From Bacteroidota bacterium (GTDB lineage: Bacteria > Bacteroidota > Bacteroidia > Bacteroidales > Prolixibacteraceae): a stretch of 64,000 bases of DNA. The stretch lies in NCBI GenBank assembly GCA_023251455.1, contig JAHEYT010000026.1, positions 62,001-126,000 on the forward strand. Reading direction: 5' to 3'. Within the stretch, counting starts at the first letter, position 1, and each line of letters opens with the position of its first letter. The translations under genes were made by a program, and so were the position numbers. This document shows positions 9,581-17,192 of the stretch, piece by piece. The notes below the pieces were generated by a model, which was given only the letters and a program-made list of their open reading frames with translations, was not told where the DNA came from and searched no databases.

Positions 9581-10322
9581 TGCTTTCCCTTTTGATCCCC
9601 TTTTTTGTCTTTGTAACCACGATTAAATCCTGATAGTATTTCCCAACCGGAAGTATCATTATTCCATCAGGTTTTAATTGTTCAACCAACGCTTTCGGAA
9701 TCTCAACCGGTGCCGCAGTGACAATGATCCGGTCGAATGGCGCATGTTCAGGCCAGCCTTTGTATCCGTCGCCACATTTCGCGACAACATTGGTATAGCC
9801 AAGTTGGCTGAGACGGGATCTGGCTTCATCGGCAAGCTTTTTAATCAATTCAATTGTATAACAAGTATCAACCAACTGGGCCAGCACGGCAGCTTGGTAG
9901 CCCGATCCGGTGCCGATTTCCAGCACTTTTTCATCACCTTTCAATTTGAGCAATTCGGTCATGATGGCAACAATGAAAGGTTGCGAAATGGTTTGTCCTT
10001 CGCCAATGGGCAAAGGTCTGTCGCTATAAGCTTCTGGCCTTAAATTGTCCGGAACAAAAAGATGTCGCGGGGTGTTTCCCATCACCCGGAGTATATTCTG
10101 ATCCGCAATTCCCCTTGAAACCATTTGTTGCCTTACCATTTTTTTCGCCTCGTCCTTCCATAGAAGCGTATCGTCATTTTGTGTCTGACTCGTAATCATT
10201 GGCGTATTTTTATTCTCCGAATCCCGCTTGCCCGATGAGCACGAAATAACCACTAAAATGATAAAGGACAATGTCTTGAACCAATAAAATGAAGATCCTA
10301 TTTTTTGACCATTAGTTCTCAT
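9540..10322 (-). CDS. pcm: Protein-L-isoaspartate O-methyltransferase, predicted lipoprotein
   Basis: Repairs isoaspartyl residues using S-adenosylmethionine. The PCMT signature is clear: RHLFVP, the conserved GEGQTISQP substrate loop and the SAM-binding motif VLEIGTGSGYQ (about residue 135). Ahead of the catalytic domain is a basic and hydrophobic leader ending in VVISC, a plausible lipoprotein signal, so the enzyme may act in the periplasm rather than the cytoplasm. At 260 residues it is about 50 longer than cytosolic Pcm, which the leader and linker explain. It converges with the 5168-9580 gene, and the two coding ends overlap by 41 bp. Confidence 0.88.
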   Translation of the reverse strand: MRTNGQKIGSSFYWFKTLSFIILVVISCSSGKRDSENKNTPMITSQTQNDDTLLWKDEAKKMVRQQMVSRGIADQNILRVMGNTPRHLFVPDNLRPEAYSDRPLPIGEGQTISQPFIVAIMTELLKLKGDEKVLEIGTGSGYQAAVLAQLVDTCYTIELIKKLADEARSRLSQLGYTNVVAKCGDGYKGWPEHAPFDRIIVTAAPVEIPKALVEQLKPDGIMILPVGKYYQDLIVVTKTKKGIKRESIIPVRFVPMVNPD

Positions 10323-10486
10323 TTTGGCGGATATTTTGGTTTCAGCAAAGTGGTGTCACAAGTGATTATTTATACGAATTATTCCGCTAAATGTGACTTT
10401 TATTCAGTGTGTTAGCTGTTGATTACCGGGGTTTTGAAATGAAGAGTTTTTGGCAAAAAAAGCCTACGAAGGGTAATCGATACAAT

Positions 10487-10882
10487 TTATGAATGTACTC
10501 CCGAAACATATACCCATTTCTCGTTTTCGCGCTGAAAGAGTGATTTTTCGTGAATTTGCTGCGGGTGCCCGTTTTCGAGGTAAAGCGCTTTGAATTCCAC
10601 ATAACCAATCTCATCGCAGGCTTCTCCGGCTTTGATGTCGAGAATAGTCAATCCCATCCACGTTACTGAACTGGCCCATTTTTCAATGCTTTTGCGCTCT
10701 TTTACTGGTCGTGTTTTTGCTGAATGACTGCGCATCAGGTAATCGACATTAGCTTTGGTGAAAGCGGTGTAGCGCGAGCGCATCAATTGCTGTGCAGTAA
10801 TTGCTTCTTTTCTTCCGGAGATTATGGGTTCGCAGCAATCGGCATAGGCCAGATTGGAGTTGCAGGGACAAAGATTTTGCAT
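10487..10882 (-). CDS. YchJ-like UPF0225 / SEC-C motif protein
   Basis: A 131-residue protein starting with the SEC-C-type zinc motif (LCPCNSNLAYADCC). The YchJ domain follows (AQQLMRSRYTAFTKANVDYL; WMGLTILDIKAG; GYVEFKALYLENG; HEKSLFQRENEKWVYVSG). YchJ has an NTF2-like fold with a metal-binding SEC-C element; no enzymatic role is established. It lies 7 nt after the DUF2293 gene on the same strand and is probably cotranscribed with it and rlmF. Confidence 0.85.
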   Translation of the reverse strand: MQNLCPCNSNLAYADCCEPIISGRKEAITAQQLMRSRYTAFTKANVDYLMRSHSAKTRPVKERKSIEKWASSVTWMGLTILDIKAGEACDEIGYVEFKALYLENGHPQQIHEKSLFQRENEKWVYVSGVHS

Positions 10883-10889
10883 AATCGGT

Positions 10890-11582
10890 TTATTGAAGTT
10901 TACTCAATGCTTTTTGAAGCGGACAATTCGCCGGAACATTCGATCCTTCGCGATAACTGGCAAGCAATTCAACCGATTGCTGAGCCAAAGATCTTCGTAC
11001 GGCACGGCGCTCTCCTTTAACCCGGGCAATCTTCAGGTTATCGTAGGCAGTGGTTTGGTGCCGCATCCAGGCAATAACGGCATGGGCGGCTCGCTCTTCA
11101 ATCGGAATTAGCTGCGTGCGTGCAACGGTTCCGCTTCCAACCGGAATGGCATGAACTGTAACCGCCCTTGCCAGTTTTTTCTCCAACTCGTTATAATCGG
11201 GATGGAAATCGAGAAAGGATTCAATGGCCAAACAAAAATCGGCCTCGTATTCGGTTTGTTTCTTTTCCCGACGTTCAACTGCATAGGTTTGCTTCTTTTT
11301 ATATTCGTCGGTTAACCGGATCTGTTGAACCTCTTGTTGGGCCTGCAAAATAGTTGTTTCAGGCGCCCATATTCCCAAGGAAATGGTTCGTCGTCCCTTT
11401 TTTATCTCAACACGCCAATACAATCCTTTCGAAGTCACTTTTCGGGTGACACCGGCATCGCCTGCAGGTAAAAAAGCCCAATCTGTTGGCAGCTTTAACG
11501 TTTCTCCGTTTGGTCCGATTAATTCGCCACGAGTTCCGGGTTTTACAATGCGGATGTTGCTTTCCACCTGGTATTCTTCCAT
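10890..11582 (-). CDS. DUF2293 domain-containing protein
   Basis: A 230-residue protein with a basic N-terminal half and a C-terminal segment recognisable as DUF2293 (HAIPVGSGTVARTQLIPIEE followed by RAAHAVIAWMRHQTTAYDNL, about residues 140-185). The function of the domain is not known. Its start lies inside the 3' end of rlmF (40-bp overlap), which suggests translational coupling and perhaps a link to RNA or ribosome biology. The C terminus is rich in Arg and Ala. Confidence 0.75.
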   Translation of the reverse strand: MEEYQVESNIRIVKPGTRGELIGPNGETLKLPTDWAFLPAGDAGVTRKVTSKGLYWRVEIKKGRRTISLGIWAPETTILQAQQEVQQIRLTDEYKKKQTYAVERREKKQTEYEADFCLAIESFLDFHPDYNELEKKLARAVTVHAIPVGSGTVARTQLIPIEERAAHAVIAWMRHQTTAYDNLKIARVKGERRAVRRSLAQQSVELLASYREGSNVPANCPLQKALSKLQ

Positions 11583-12523
11583 TTGTTTTGCTCTTCGGTG
11601 TTTAGGAATGTCCAGGCCACAATCCGGCTGATCTTATTTCCCTGTCCCATCGGAATGGTTTCTGTTCCAAAAACTTCGGCTTCTTCCAGTGCGCGGTAAA
11701 CACTTCGCAGGTTCGATTCTTTCGAAATCATGGTCGAAAAACAAAAACAGTTGCCTGCGAATTTTTTACTTTGCTGGATCATGCTGCGAACAAATTTTTC
11801 TTCGCCTCCATCGCACCACAATTCATGATTCTTTCCACCAAAGTTTAGAACGGGTTCCGATTTTTTATCCAAATGCAAGTTGTGGATTTTCCGGAGTGAG
11901 CCAGCTTGTGCTTCTTTTTCCGAAGCGTGGAATGGAGGATTGCAGATAGACAAATCGATATGCTCGTCTTTTCGGATAATTCCGTAGAAGAAGTCTTTAT
12001 GGTTTGTTTGAAGTTTGCATTCTACTTTTCCATGCAAAATAGGATCGGATGCAATAATTTGGTTGGCAGATTCAATGGCAACCGGATCGATATCAGACCC
12101 AATAAACGACCAATCGTATTCCTGAACTCCGATAATGGGATAAATACAACTCGCCCCAATGCCAACGTCCATGCATCTGATCTTCGGGCCGGTCGGAATT
12201 TTTCCATAATTATTGCGGCACAAGAAGTCGGCAATGTGATGGATGTAATCTGCTCTTCCCGGAATGGGCGGGCACAAATAACCTTGTGGAACATCCCAGT
12301 TTTCAATACCATAATGATGTTTCAATATGGCTTTATTCAGCATCTTGACTGCTTCCGGATTGGCAAAATCGATCGACTCGTCGCCATACAAATTCAACTT
12401 GACAAAAGGCTCCAGTTCTGGAGTGCGTTCTATCAATTTTTTGAAATCGTAACGTTCACGGTTTTTGTTCCGCGGATGTAATTTCGACTTTTCTTTGGGG
12501 TGTTCTTTCTTTTTCTGAAGCAT
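11543..12523 (-). CDS. rlmF: 23S rRNA (adenine(1618)-N(6))-methyltransferase RlmF
   Basis: Methylates N6 of A1618 in 23S rRNA using SAM. Recognised from the N-terminal HPRNKNRERYDFKKL, the SAM-binding DVGIGASCIYPIIG (about residue 125), the second-site IGSDIDPVAIESAN and the N6-adenine catalytic motif NPPF (SICNPPFHASEKEA, about residue 195). The length (326) is normal. It overlaps the downstream DUF2293 gene. Confidence 0.92.
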   Translation of the reverse strand: MLQKKKEHPKEKSKLHPRNKNRERYDFKKLIERTPELEPFVKLNLYGDESIDFANPEAVKMLNKAILKHHYGIENWDVPQGYLCPPIPGRADYIHHIADFLCRNNYGKIPTGPKIRCMDVGIGASCIYPIIGVQEYDWSFIGSDIDPVAIESANQIIASDPILHGKVECKLQTNHKDFFYGIIRKDEHIDLSICNPPFHASEKEAQAGSLRKIHNLHLDKKSEPVLNFGGKNHELWCDGGEEKFVRSMIQQSKKFAGNCFCFSTMISKESNLRSVYRALEEAEVFGTETIPMGQGNKISRIVAWTFLNTEEQNKWKNTRWKATSAL

Positions 12524-12574
12524 GGAAATAATGACTCTAATTTTTGAATGCGTAAATTTAGGTTTTTAATCAAT

Positions 12575-12598
12575 GCTTCAGTAATTCAGTCCTTCAGT
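12575..12598. repeat. Three 8-bp periodic units (NNTTCAGT)
   Basis: GCTTCAGT, AATTCAGT and CCTTCAGT follow one another in the gap between rlmF and the outer-membrane protein gene. The position and periodicity resemble the other short-period arrays in this window, but the unit sequence is different. Confidence 0.5.
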
Positions 12599-12602
12599 AT
12601 TG

Positions 12603-13826
12603 TTAGAAACTCCATTTCAATCTTCCAAAAGCAATTTGTCCGATATCGCCAAATTCTGTTCCTGAGTCGCCAAAAAAGAGTTGGCCGGTCAGCATCAATT
12701 CCAGATTATTCAGGAGTGAATAAGTAAAGGCTGGTCCCACATAAAACGAACCATCGGATGGATTTACAATTCCGGAGAAACTTCCGGAGAATAGGGGAGT
12801 GATGGGTTTGGAAACCTGACCGAATAAAGAATAACGGGCGAATGACAGTTGTTTGGCCGACATATCCGGATTAAAAAGCACATTCATTCCTCCGGCTTTA
12901 CCGGTTTTGCCGTTGCTGCTGTAAAGCAAACTGGTGTGGATATACCAACTGTTTGAAAATGTGTAATCGGCAGAAACGGAAGCTATTGTTGCACGGGTTG
13001 AGAAGTTGTTTCGGGGTTCGAAATGAGTCAGTTCTCCTCGAAAGCCTGCTCCCCGGATATCGCCAGCCCAGCCTCCGCCAACAATCCAATCGTTGCCTGC
13101 TTGTCCACCGATAAACTGAAAATCGTAATCCCAGCGGGCAAAACGGTACATTCCTGCAAAAGCTGTTCGGGTATTGTTGCGGCCTGGTTTATAAACCAAC
13201 TCTGCCGATGAAGTTGTTCCGGTGTAATACTGAACGCGAATGGCGTCGGTTCCCGGGCGTTCTTCGTAGTCGAAGTCGAAATACGAAAAGGTATTGAAAA
13301 TGTCGTTCGGATTCCAGACCAGGTTAACACCCCAGTTAACCCGCTGCCGGCCAACCCGAACCTGCCATTTTCCGGACGAGTAATCCAGATAGGCGCGGTC
13401 GATCATCGAATGTACAAACCAGCTGGTACTTTGTGTCGAAATCCACGATAAATCCATCAGCCCGTTATCAACATCAATGGTTGCCATATAGCCAGGGAAT
13501 TTCTTAACCAGATTGCCGAAAATCAACCGGTTGCGCATTTCAATTACTGTGGTGAATTTCTTGCTGGTGTACCACTTGAAATTGAGCCTGTTATGAATGA
13601 TATTGGTTGCCAGGTAATCCAGGTCTGTTCCCGGGATGGGGATTTCAGGAGAATAAAACATGTACAATTCTTTCGCATAGCCATTCAGGCTTACTTTACT
13701 TTCCTGAACAAATGCCAGCAAAGGAAAGCAGGAAAGAAGAAGCGCCAATGATGAAATGAATAGATGTTTTCTGATTCTATTCTTTTCTAAATCAATTTTT
13801 GAATTTGCAAATTGGCTCATCTTCAA
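12603..13826 (-). CDS. Putative outer-membrane beta-barrel protein
   Basis: A 407-residue protein with a late N-terminal signal peptide (hydrophobic LFISSLALLLSCFPLLAF, cleavage near residue 40) and many alternating strands rich in Tyr, Trp and Phe. The last residue is Phe (RLKWSF), typical of barrels assembled by BAM. A segment VRVGRQRVNWGVNLVWNPND resembles the plug and strand region of DUF1302-like porins. It is 6 nt downstream of the CAP gene and at the end of a unit with a LolA-like protein and a LolCDE-type ABC transporter, so it may be the outer-membrane port of that system. That role is inference from context. A slightly later start (residue 3) is possible. Confidence 0.7.
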   Translation of the reverse strand: MKMSQFANSKIDLEKNRIRKHLFISSLALLLSCFPLLAFVQESKVSLNGYAKELYMFYSPEIPIPGTDLDYLATNIIHNRLNFKWYTSKKFTTVIEMRNRLIFGNLVKKFPGYMATIDVDNGLMDLSWISTQSTSWFVHSMIDRAYLDYSSGKWQVRVGRQRVNWGVNLVWNPNDIFNTFSYFDFDYEERPGTDAIRVQYYTGTTSSAELVYKPGRNNTRTAFAGMYRFARWDYDFQFIGGQAGNDWIVGGGWAGDIRGAGFRGELTHFEPRNNFSTRATIASVSADYTFSNSWYIHTSLLYSSNGKTGKAGGMNVLFNPDMSAKQLSFARYSLFGQVSKPITPLFSGSFSGIVNPSDGSFYVGPAFTYSLLNNLELMLTGQLFFGDSGTEFGDIGQIAFGRLKWSF

Positions 13827-13832
13827 ATTGAG

Positions 13833-14504
13833 TTATTTGTTTTTGTAGTCTCCTGCATAATCAATTACGCACATCGATTGGTAACTTGGATGTTTCCCGT
13901 AAGCGACTCCTGCAAAACGATAAAGTGGATTAAGTACGTTTTTGCGGTGAGCGCGGTCAGGTACACCATCATCGATCAAAAGAGCAATCACGATTTGCCG
14001 TGCTTCAAAACTTCCGTAAGTAATGTCTTCGCCCGAATTAATGTCCCATTTCCCATATTTTTCAATGCGTTTTTGTGGTGTTAAACCGTTCCTTGTGATG
14101 TGCCCGATTCCGCCAAATTGTTGGTCGTTTACCAATATTCTGGAAGCTTTAGCCAGACCTTCAGCCGGGTTGAGAATTGGTAAAGACTTCGTGTTTCTCA
14201 AAACCTGAATGCACTCCATGAGCGGTCTGACGCCTTCTTTTGATCTAACCGGATCTTGCCCCGGATAGATATACAAATTGCCATTAAATGCCGTGATAAG
14301 TTCTTCAATGTATTCTTCTGAATATCGTTTGGGGTTACTTCTGACTTTATTAAGCTCCAGAATGACTTCCTGTTCCAGCTGGTTAAGATATGAAGCGTCC
14401 TTGGCTGTGTTTAGTTCGGCAGGCCAGTCCTTTTCTATGGCTTGTTTCTCCGGAATTGCTATCCAGAAGAGGGTTGTGAGGAAAAATGCGAGAATGTTTT
14501 GCAT
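13833..14504 (-). CDS. CAP-domain (SCP/PR1-like) exported protein
   Basis: A 223-residue protein with an N-terminal signal peptide (MQNILAFFLTTLFWIAIP). The CAP domain starts at LEQEVILELNKVRSNPKRYS (about residue 43) and contains the GHITRNGLTPQKRI, SGEDITYG and DRAHRKNVLNPLYRFAGVAYG segments with the conserved His and Glu of the family. CAP proteins act outside the cell as lipid-binding or protease-like modules; a specific role is not visible. It lies in the same direction as, and just before, the barrel gene, inside the ABC/LolA-like unit. Confidence 0.85.
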   Translation of the reverse strand: MQNILAFFLTTLFWIAIPEKQAIEKDWPAELNTAKDASYLNQLEQEVILELNKVRSNPKRYSEEYIEELITAFNGNLYIYPGQDPVRSKEGVRPLMECIQVLRNTKSLPILNPAEGLAKASRILVNDQQFGGIGHITRNGLTPQKRIEKYGKWDINSGEDITYGSFEARQIVIALLIDDGVPDRAHRKNVLNPLYRFAGVAYGKHPSYQSMCVIDYAGDYKNK

Positions 14505-14687
14505 TGTATCGTTTTGGGTGTTTGAATATTTCGGTCAACCGGAAAGGGTTAAATCGAAATGATTCCTTGTTGTATTTTTGTGGTTTTTGACGACCACCTA
14601 GGGTTGCCTCTACCTCGTTTCTTATTTCGTTTGACTGTTTTCTTTATTCATAATCCACGCTCCATACCCATCGCATCATGCTAGTTG

Positions 14688-15371
14688 CTATTTCCTTACA
14701 TCGCTGAGAATTTTCCCATCTTCCAGCGTAATTACCCGCCTCGCTTTGTTGACTACTCTTTGATCGTGAGTACTAAACACAAACGTGATATTTTCTTTTC
14801 TATTGAGTTCTTCCATGATTTCCAGAAGGTTTTCGGTCGATTTACTGTCGAGGTTGGCAGTCGGTTCGTCGGCCAGCACGAATTTAGGCTTCGATGCCAG
14901 AGCACGTGCTACGGCAACGCGTTGCTGTTGTCCCCCTGAAAGTTTATTGGGGCGGCTGTTTTCGCGGCCTTCCAACCCAACGGCTTTTAGCAAACTCATG
15001 GTTCGCGATTCGCGTTCTTCCTTCGGACGGTTTTGCAGATGCATAATGAATTCCACATTTTCTTTGGCAGTGAGCACCGGAATCAAATTGTATGCCTGAA
15101 ATACAAAACCAATATTCTGCAGTCTAAAATCAATAAGCTGCGATGACGACAATTTACTGATATCGGTTCCGCCAATCGAAATCTGGCCTGAAGTAGGCTG
15201 ATCCAAACCGCCCAACATATTCAGAAAAGTAGTTTTGCCTGATCCGGATGGCCCGACAATGGCTGTAAACTCGCCTTCTTCAATATTCAGGTCCACGCCA
15301 TTCAGCGCATAAACCTTCACTTCCGAATCGTTGTATATTTTTTCGAGATTGTGTACTTCAATGACGTTCAT
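14688..15371 (-). CDS. ABC transporter ATP-binding protein (LolD/MacB type)
   Basis: A 227-residue ATPase of the LolD/MacB/FtsE class. Walker A is GPSGSGKTT (about residue 39), the Q-loop region is NIGFVFQAYNLIPVLT, the signature is LSGGQQQRVAVARAL, Walker B is FVLADEPTANLD, and the switch His is in STHDQR. It would pair with the two FtsX-like permeases encoded upstream on the same strand. It is separated from them by a four-helix-bundle gene and its flanking repeats, apparently an insertion that did not destroy the operon. Confidence 0.93.
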   Translation of the reverse strand: MNVIEVHNLEKIYNDSEVKVYALNGVDLNIEEGEFTAIVGPSGSGKTTFLNMLGGLDQPTSGQISIGGTDISKLSSSQLIDFRLQNIGFVFQAYNLIPVLTAKENVEFIMHLQNRPKEERESRTMSLLKAVGLEGRENSRPNKLSGGQQQRVAVARALASKPKFVLADEPTANLDSKSTENLLEIMEELNRKENITFVFSTHDQRVVNKARRVITLEDGKILSDVRK

Positions 15372-15381
15372 ATTGTTGTAG

Positions 15382-15418
15382 TTTCAAGTTTCAAATTTCA
15401 AGTTCCAAGTATGGGTGC
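15382..15418. repeat. Left inverted end of four-helix-bundle cassette: four TTYCARR units plus tail
   Basis: Four 7-bp units at 15382-15409 followed by TATGGGTGC. The reverse complement of 15856-15890 aligns to this stretch with 24 of 28 unit positions identical and a related GGTGC tail, so the two form inverted ends around the gene at 15427-15816. The array also sits just upstream of the ATPase start (15371). Confidence 0.7.
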
Positions 15419-15426
15419 GAAGTTTT

Positions 15427-15816
15427 TTACTTGTATTTATTGCCTTTCAATTCCGAATCTTTTAAATAATTGATAAAACCTTTCAGCATTTTACAGCATT
15501 CCAGCGTTTTTTCGTTAGCTGCATCAAACTCTTCCTGTGTAATGTATTCATTGTCGATTGCCCGATAGAGTTGGGAACGAGTTTCTCCGCAAGAACCTTT
15601 TGAAATAGATAAAAACTGAATAAATTCTTTATTCCCATCGCGTTCAAAACCTTCAGCAATGTTGTCCATGATTGAACCTGACGAGCTTTTGATTTGTCCG
15701 ACAAGCTTAAAATCCCTTGAAAATGAATCTTTCAACGTTAGTTTATGAATCTCTTTGCAAAGTTCTCTGGCCAACTGCCATACTTTCAAATCTTCAAACC
15801 GTTCAACTTTAGACAT
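15427..15816 (-). CDS. Four-helix-bundle protein (S23 / 23S rRNA intervening-sequence type)
   Basis: A 129-residue protein of the TIGR02436 family: FEDLKVWQLARELCKEIHKL at the N terminus, then GQIKSSSGSIMDNIAEGFER (about 42-61), EFIQFLSISKGSCGETRSQL and a C-terminal helix. Members are encoded in intervening sequences of 23S rRNA in some bacteria, and a relative (Avd) is an accessory subunit of diversity-generating retroelements. The biochemical role of free-standing copies is unknown. Here it sits between genes of an ABC transporter and is bounded by inverted 7-bp-periodic repeats, which makes it look like a small mobile cassette. No reverse transcriptase or template repeat is visible nearby. 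Confidence 0.85.
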   Translation of the reverse strand: MSKVERFEDLKVWQLARELCKEIHKLTLKDSFSRDFKLVGQIKSSSGSIMDNIAEGFERDGNKEFIQFLSISKGSCGETRSQLYRAIDNEYITQEEFDAANEKTLECCKMLKGFINYLKDSELKGNKYK

Positions 15817-15855
15817 ATCATTAATTTTTGTGTTTAAACGTAAATTTTCAACAAA

Positions 15856-15890
15856 GCACCAACTTGGAATTTGAAACCTGAAACTTGGAA
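15856..15890. repeat. Right inverted end of four-helix-bundle cassette
   Basis: On the minus strand this reads as four TTYCARR-type units (15863-15890) followed by a GGTGC tail (15856-15860), an inverted match to 15382-15418. It lies between the four-helix-bundle gene and the 3' end of the permease gene (15899). Confidence 0.7.
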
Positions 15891-15898
15891 CTTGTTTG

Positions 15899-17119
15899 TC
15901 ACATATCTATTCGGATTGCTTCTGCAGGTTTGTATTTCAGTGCTTTTCGGGCCGGATAGATGGATGCGATAAGTCCGGTTACAAAAACGAGAAGCACAAT
16001 AACACTCACCATTTCAAATTCAATGACCGGAAATACATGCGAACTGTAACCCATATCTTCAAGTCCTTCGGCATAAAACGAAAGGTTGATTCCAGTTTTC
16101 ATGGTTGCCAGCGTAACAGCTATCCCGAGCATAATTCCGAAAAAACCGCCGGTAAGTGTAAGTAAAACGGTTTCGAGCATCAGCATCCAGAAAACCCGGA
16201 ATTTGCTCATGCCAACCGCCATCAGCATCCCGATTTCTTTTACGCGTTCCATCACGGCCATCAGCATGGTGTTGACGATACCAAATCCCAGCGACAACAA
16301 AATGATGGCGATGAAAAAATAAATATAAATATTGCCATATTCGTTGAGGATGCCAAGTTCGGGAGTCATTTGTTTCCAGTTCTGAACCAGTAGATTAGGG
16401 TATTTTTCGGCCAACGTTTTCGCGCTGGAATCCAGTTCTCCATGATCTTTCAGGTGAACAACCAATTCGTGTGTAGTGCTTTCGTCGAGTTGTACAAACC
16501 GGGCCAGATCGGTTTTCAAAACAAATACATTCATTTCTTCAAACATGCCATTGCCCACGCTGTAAATTCCGCAAACCCTGAAAGCCTCGTTGGTCAAATG
16601 TCCCTGCGAATCCTGTAAGGTCATCACCAACTTCGAATGGAGCTTCACTTTCAGCTTTTCGGCCAGTTTTTTCCCGATCAGGATCGGATTGCGCTTAACC
16701 CCTTCGAAGTATTTCCCGTCGGGAATTTTGGTGTACAGATTGGTTACGGTCTTTTCCTTTTCAGGATCAATACCGAGAATTTTTACACCGGTTCCGGTTT
16801 CTGATGAGGCGATCATGGCTTGGGCCACCATTCGGGGACTCACACCACTTACAAAATTTTCTTTGGCAATGTCTTCAGCCAATTTAGCACTTTCAGGAAT
16901 GAAATTTTTGAGCTCGAAGTTCTCTCCAAATTCAGGTTGGTGAATTTGGATGTGCGAAACTTCAGTTTCCACACCGGCTTCGAGGCGCTGGTTAACCCAG
17001 CCCTTATAAAACGTGGCGGTGAAAACCCCGGCAAGCATCCCGATGGTGATGGCCGAAATAATTACTCCCGAGCGCACCCGGTTCCGCCAAATATTTTTCC
17101 ATGCAATTGATGAGATCAT
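15899..17119 (-). CDS. ABC transporter permease, FtsX/LolC-E family (second)
   Basis: A 406-residue permease with one N-terminal span (IISAITIGMLAGVFTATF, about 19-36), a large periplasmic MacB-type domain and three C-terminal spans (about 280-400) with the FtsX signature (MERVKEIGMLMAVGMSKFRV). This is the layout of LolC/LolE and MacB, which move lipoproteins or other substrates out of the inner membrane rather than across it. It is a homologue of the neighbouring permease, so the pair probably forms a heterodimer. Its start codon is followed upstream by a 28-nt 7-bp-periodic array. Confidence 0.88.
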   Translation of the reverse strand: MISSIAWKNIWRNRVRSGVIISAITIGMLAGVFTATFYKGWVNQRLEAGVETEVSHIQIHQPEFGENFELKNFIPESAKLAEDIAKENFVSGVSPRMVAQAMIASSETGTGVKILGIDPEKEKTVTNLYTKIPDGKYFEGVKRNPILIGKKLAEKLKVKLHSKLVMTLQDSQGHLTNEAFRVCGIYSVGNGMFEEMNVFVLKTDLARFVQLDESTTHELVVHLKDHGELDSSAKTLAEKYPNLLVQNWKQMTPELGILNEYGNIYIYFFIAIILLSLGFGIVNTMLMAVMERVKEIGMLMAVGMSKFRVFWMLMLETVLLTLTGGFFGIMLGIAVTLATMKTGINLSFYAEGLEDMGYSSHVFPVIEFEMVSVIVLLVFVTGLIASIYPARKALKYKPAEAIRIDM

Positions 17120-17121
17120 AG

Positions 17122-17149
17122 TTTCAAATTTCAGGTTCCAAATTTCAAG
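17122..17149. repeat. Array of four TTYCARR-type 7-bp units directly at a start codon
   Basis: Four units begin 2 nt upstream of the permease ATG (17119). Same family and orientation as 15382-15409 and 18418-18445. Confidence 0.65.
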
Positions 17150-17164
17150 TTGTGGGTTTATCCC

Positions 17165-17192
17165 TATGCTCTATGCACTTTGCCCCATGCCC
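17165..17192. repeat. Array of four GRGCANA-type 7-bp units (inverted)
   Basis: On the minus strand the four units read GGGCATG, GGGCAAA, GTGCATA and GAGCATA, the same family as 1805-1832 and 25753-25780. The array abuts the stop codon of the upstream permease gene and lies 15 nt from the TTYCARR array. Confidence 0.6.

Noticed and set aside
15427-15816. Four-helix-bundle gene as part of a diversity-generating retroelement
   Set aside because: No reverse transcriptase, template repeat or variable-repeat target gene is visible in the window.
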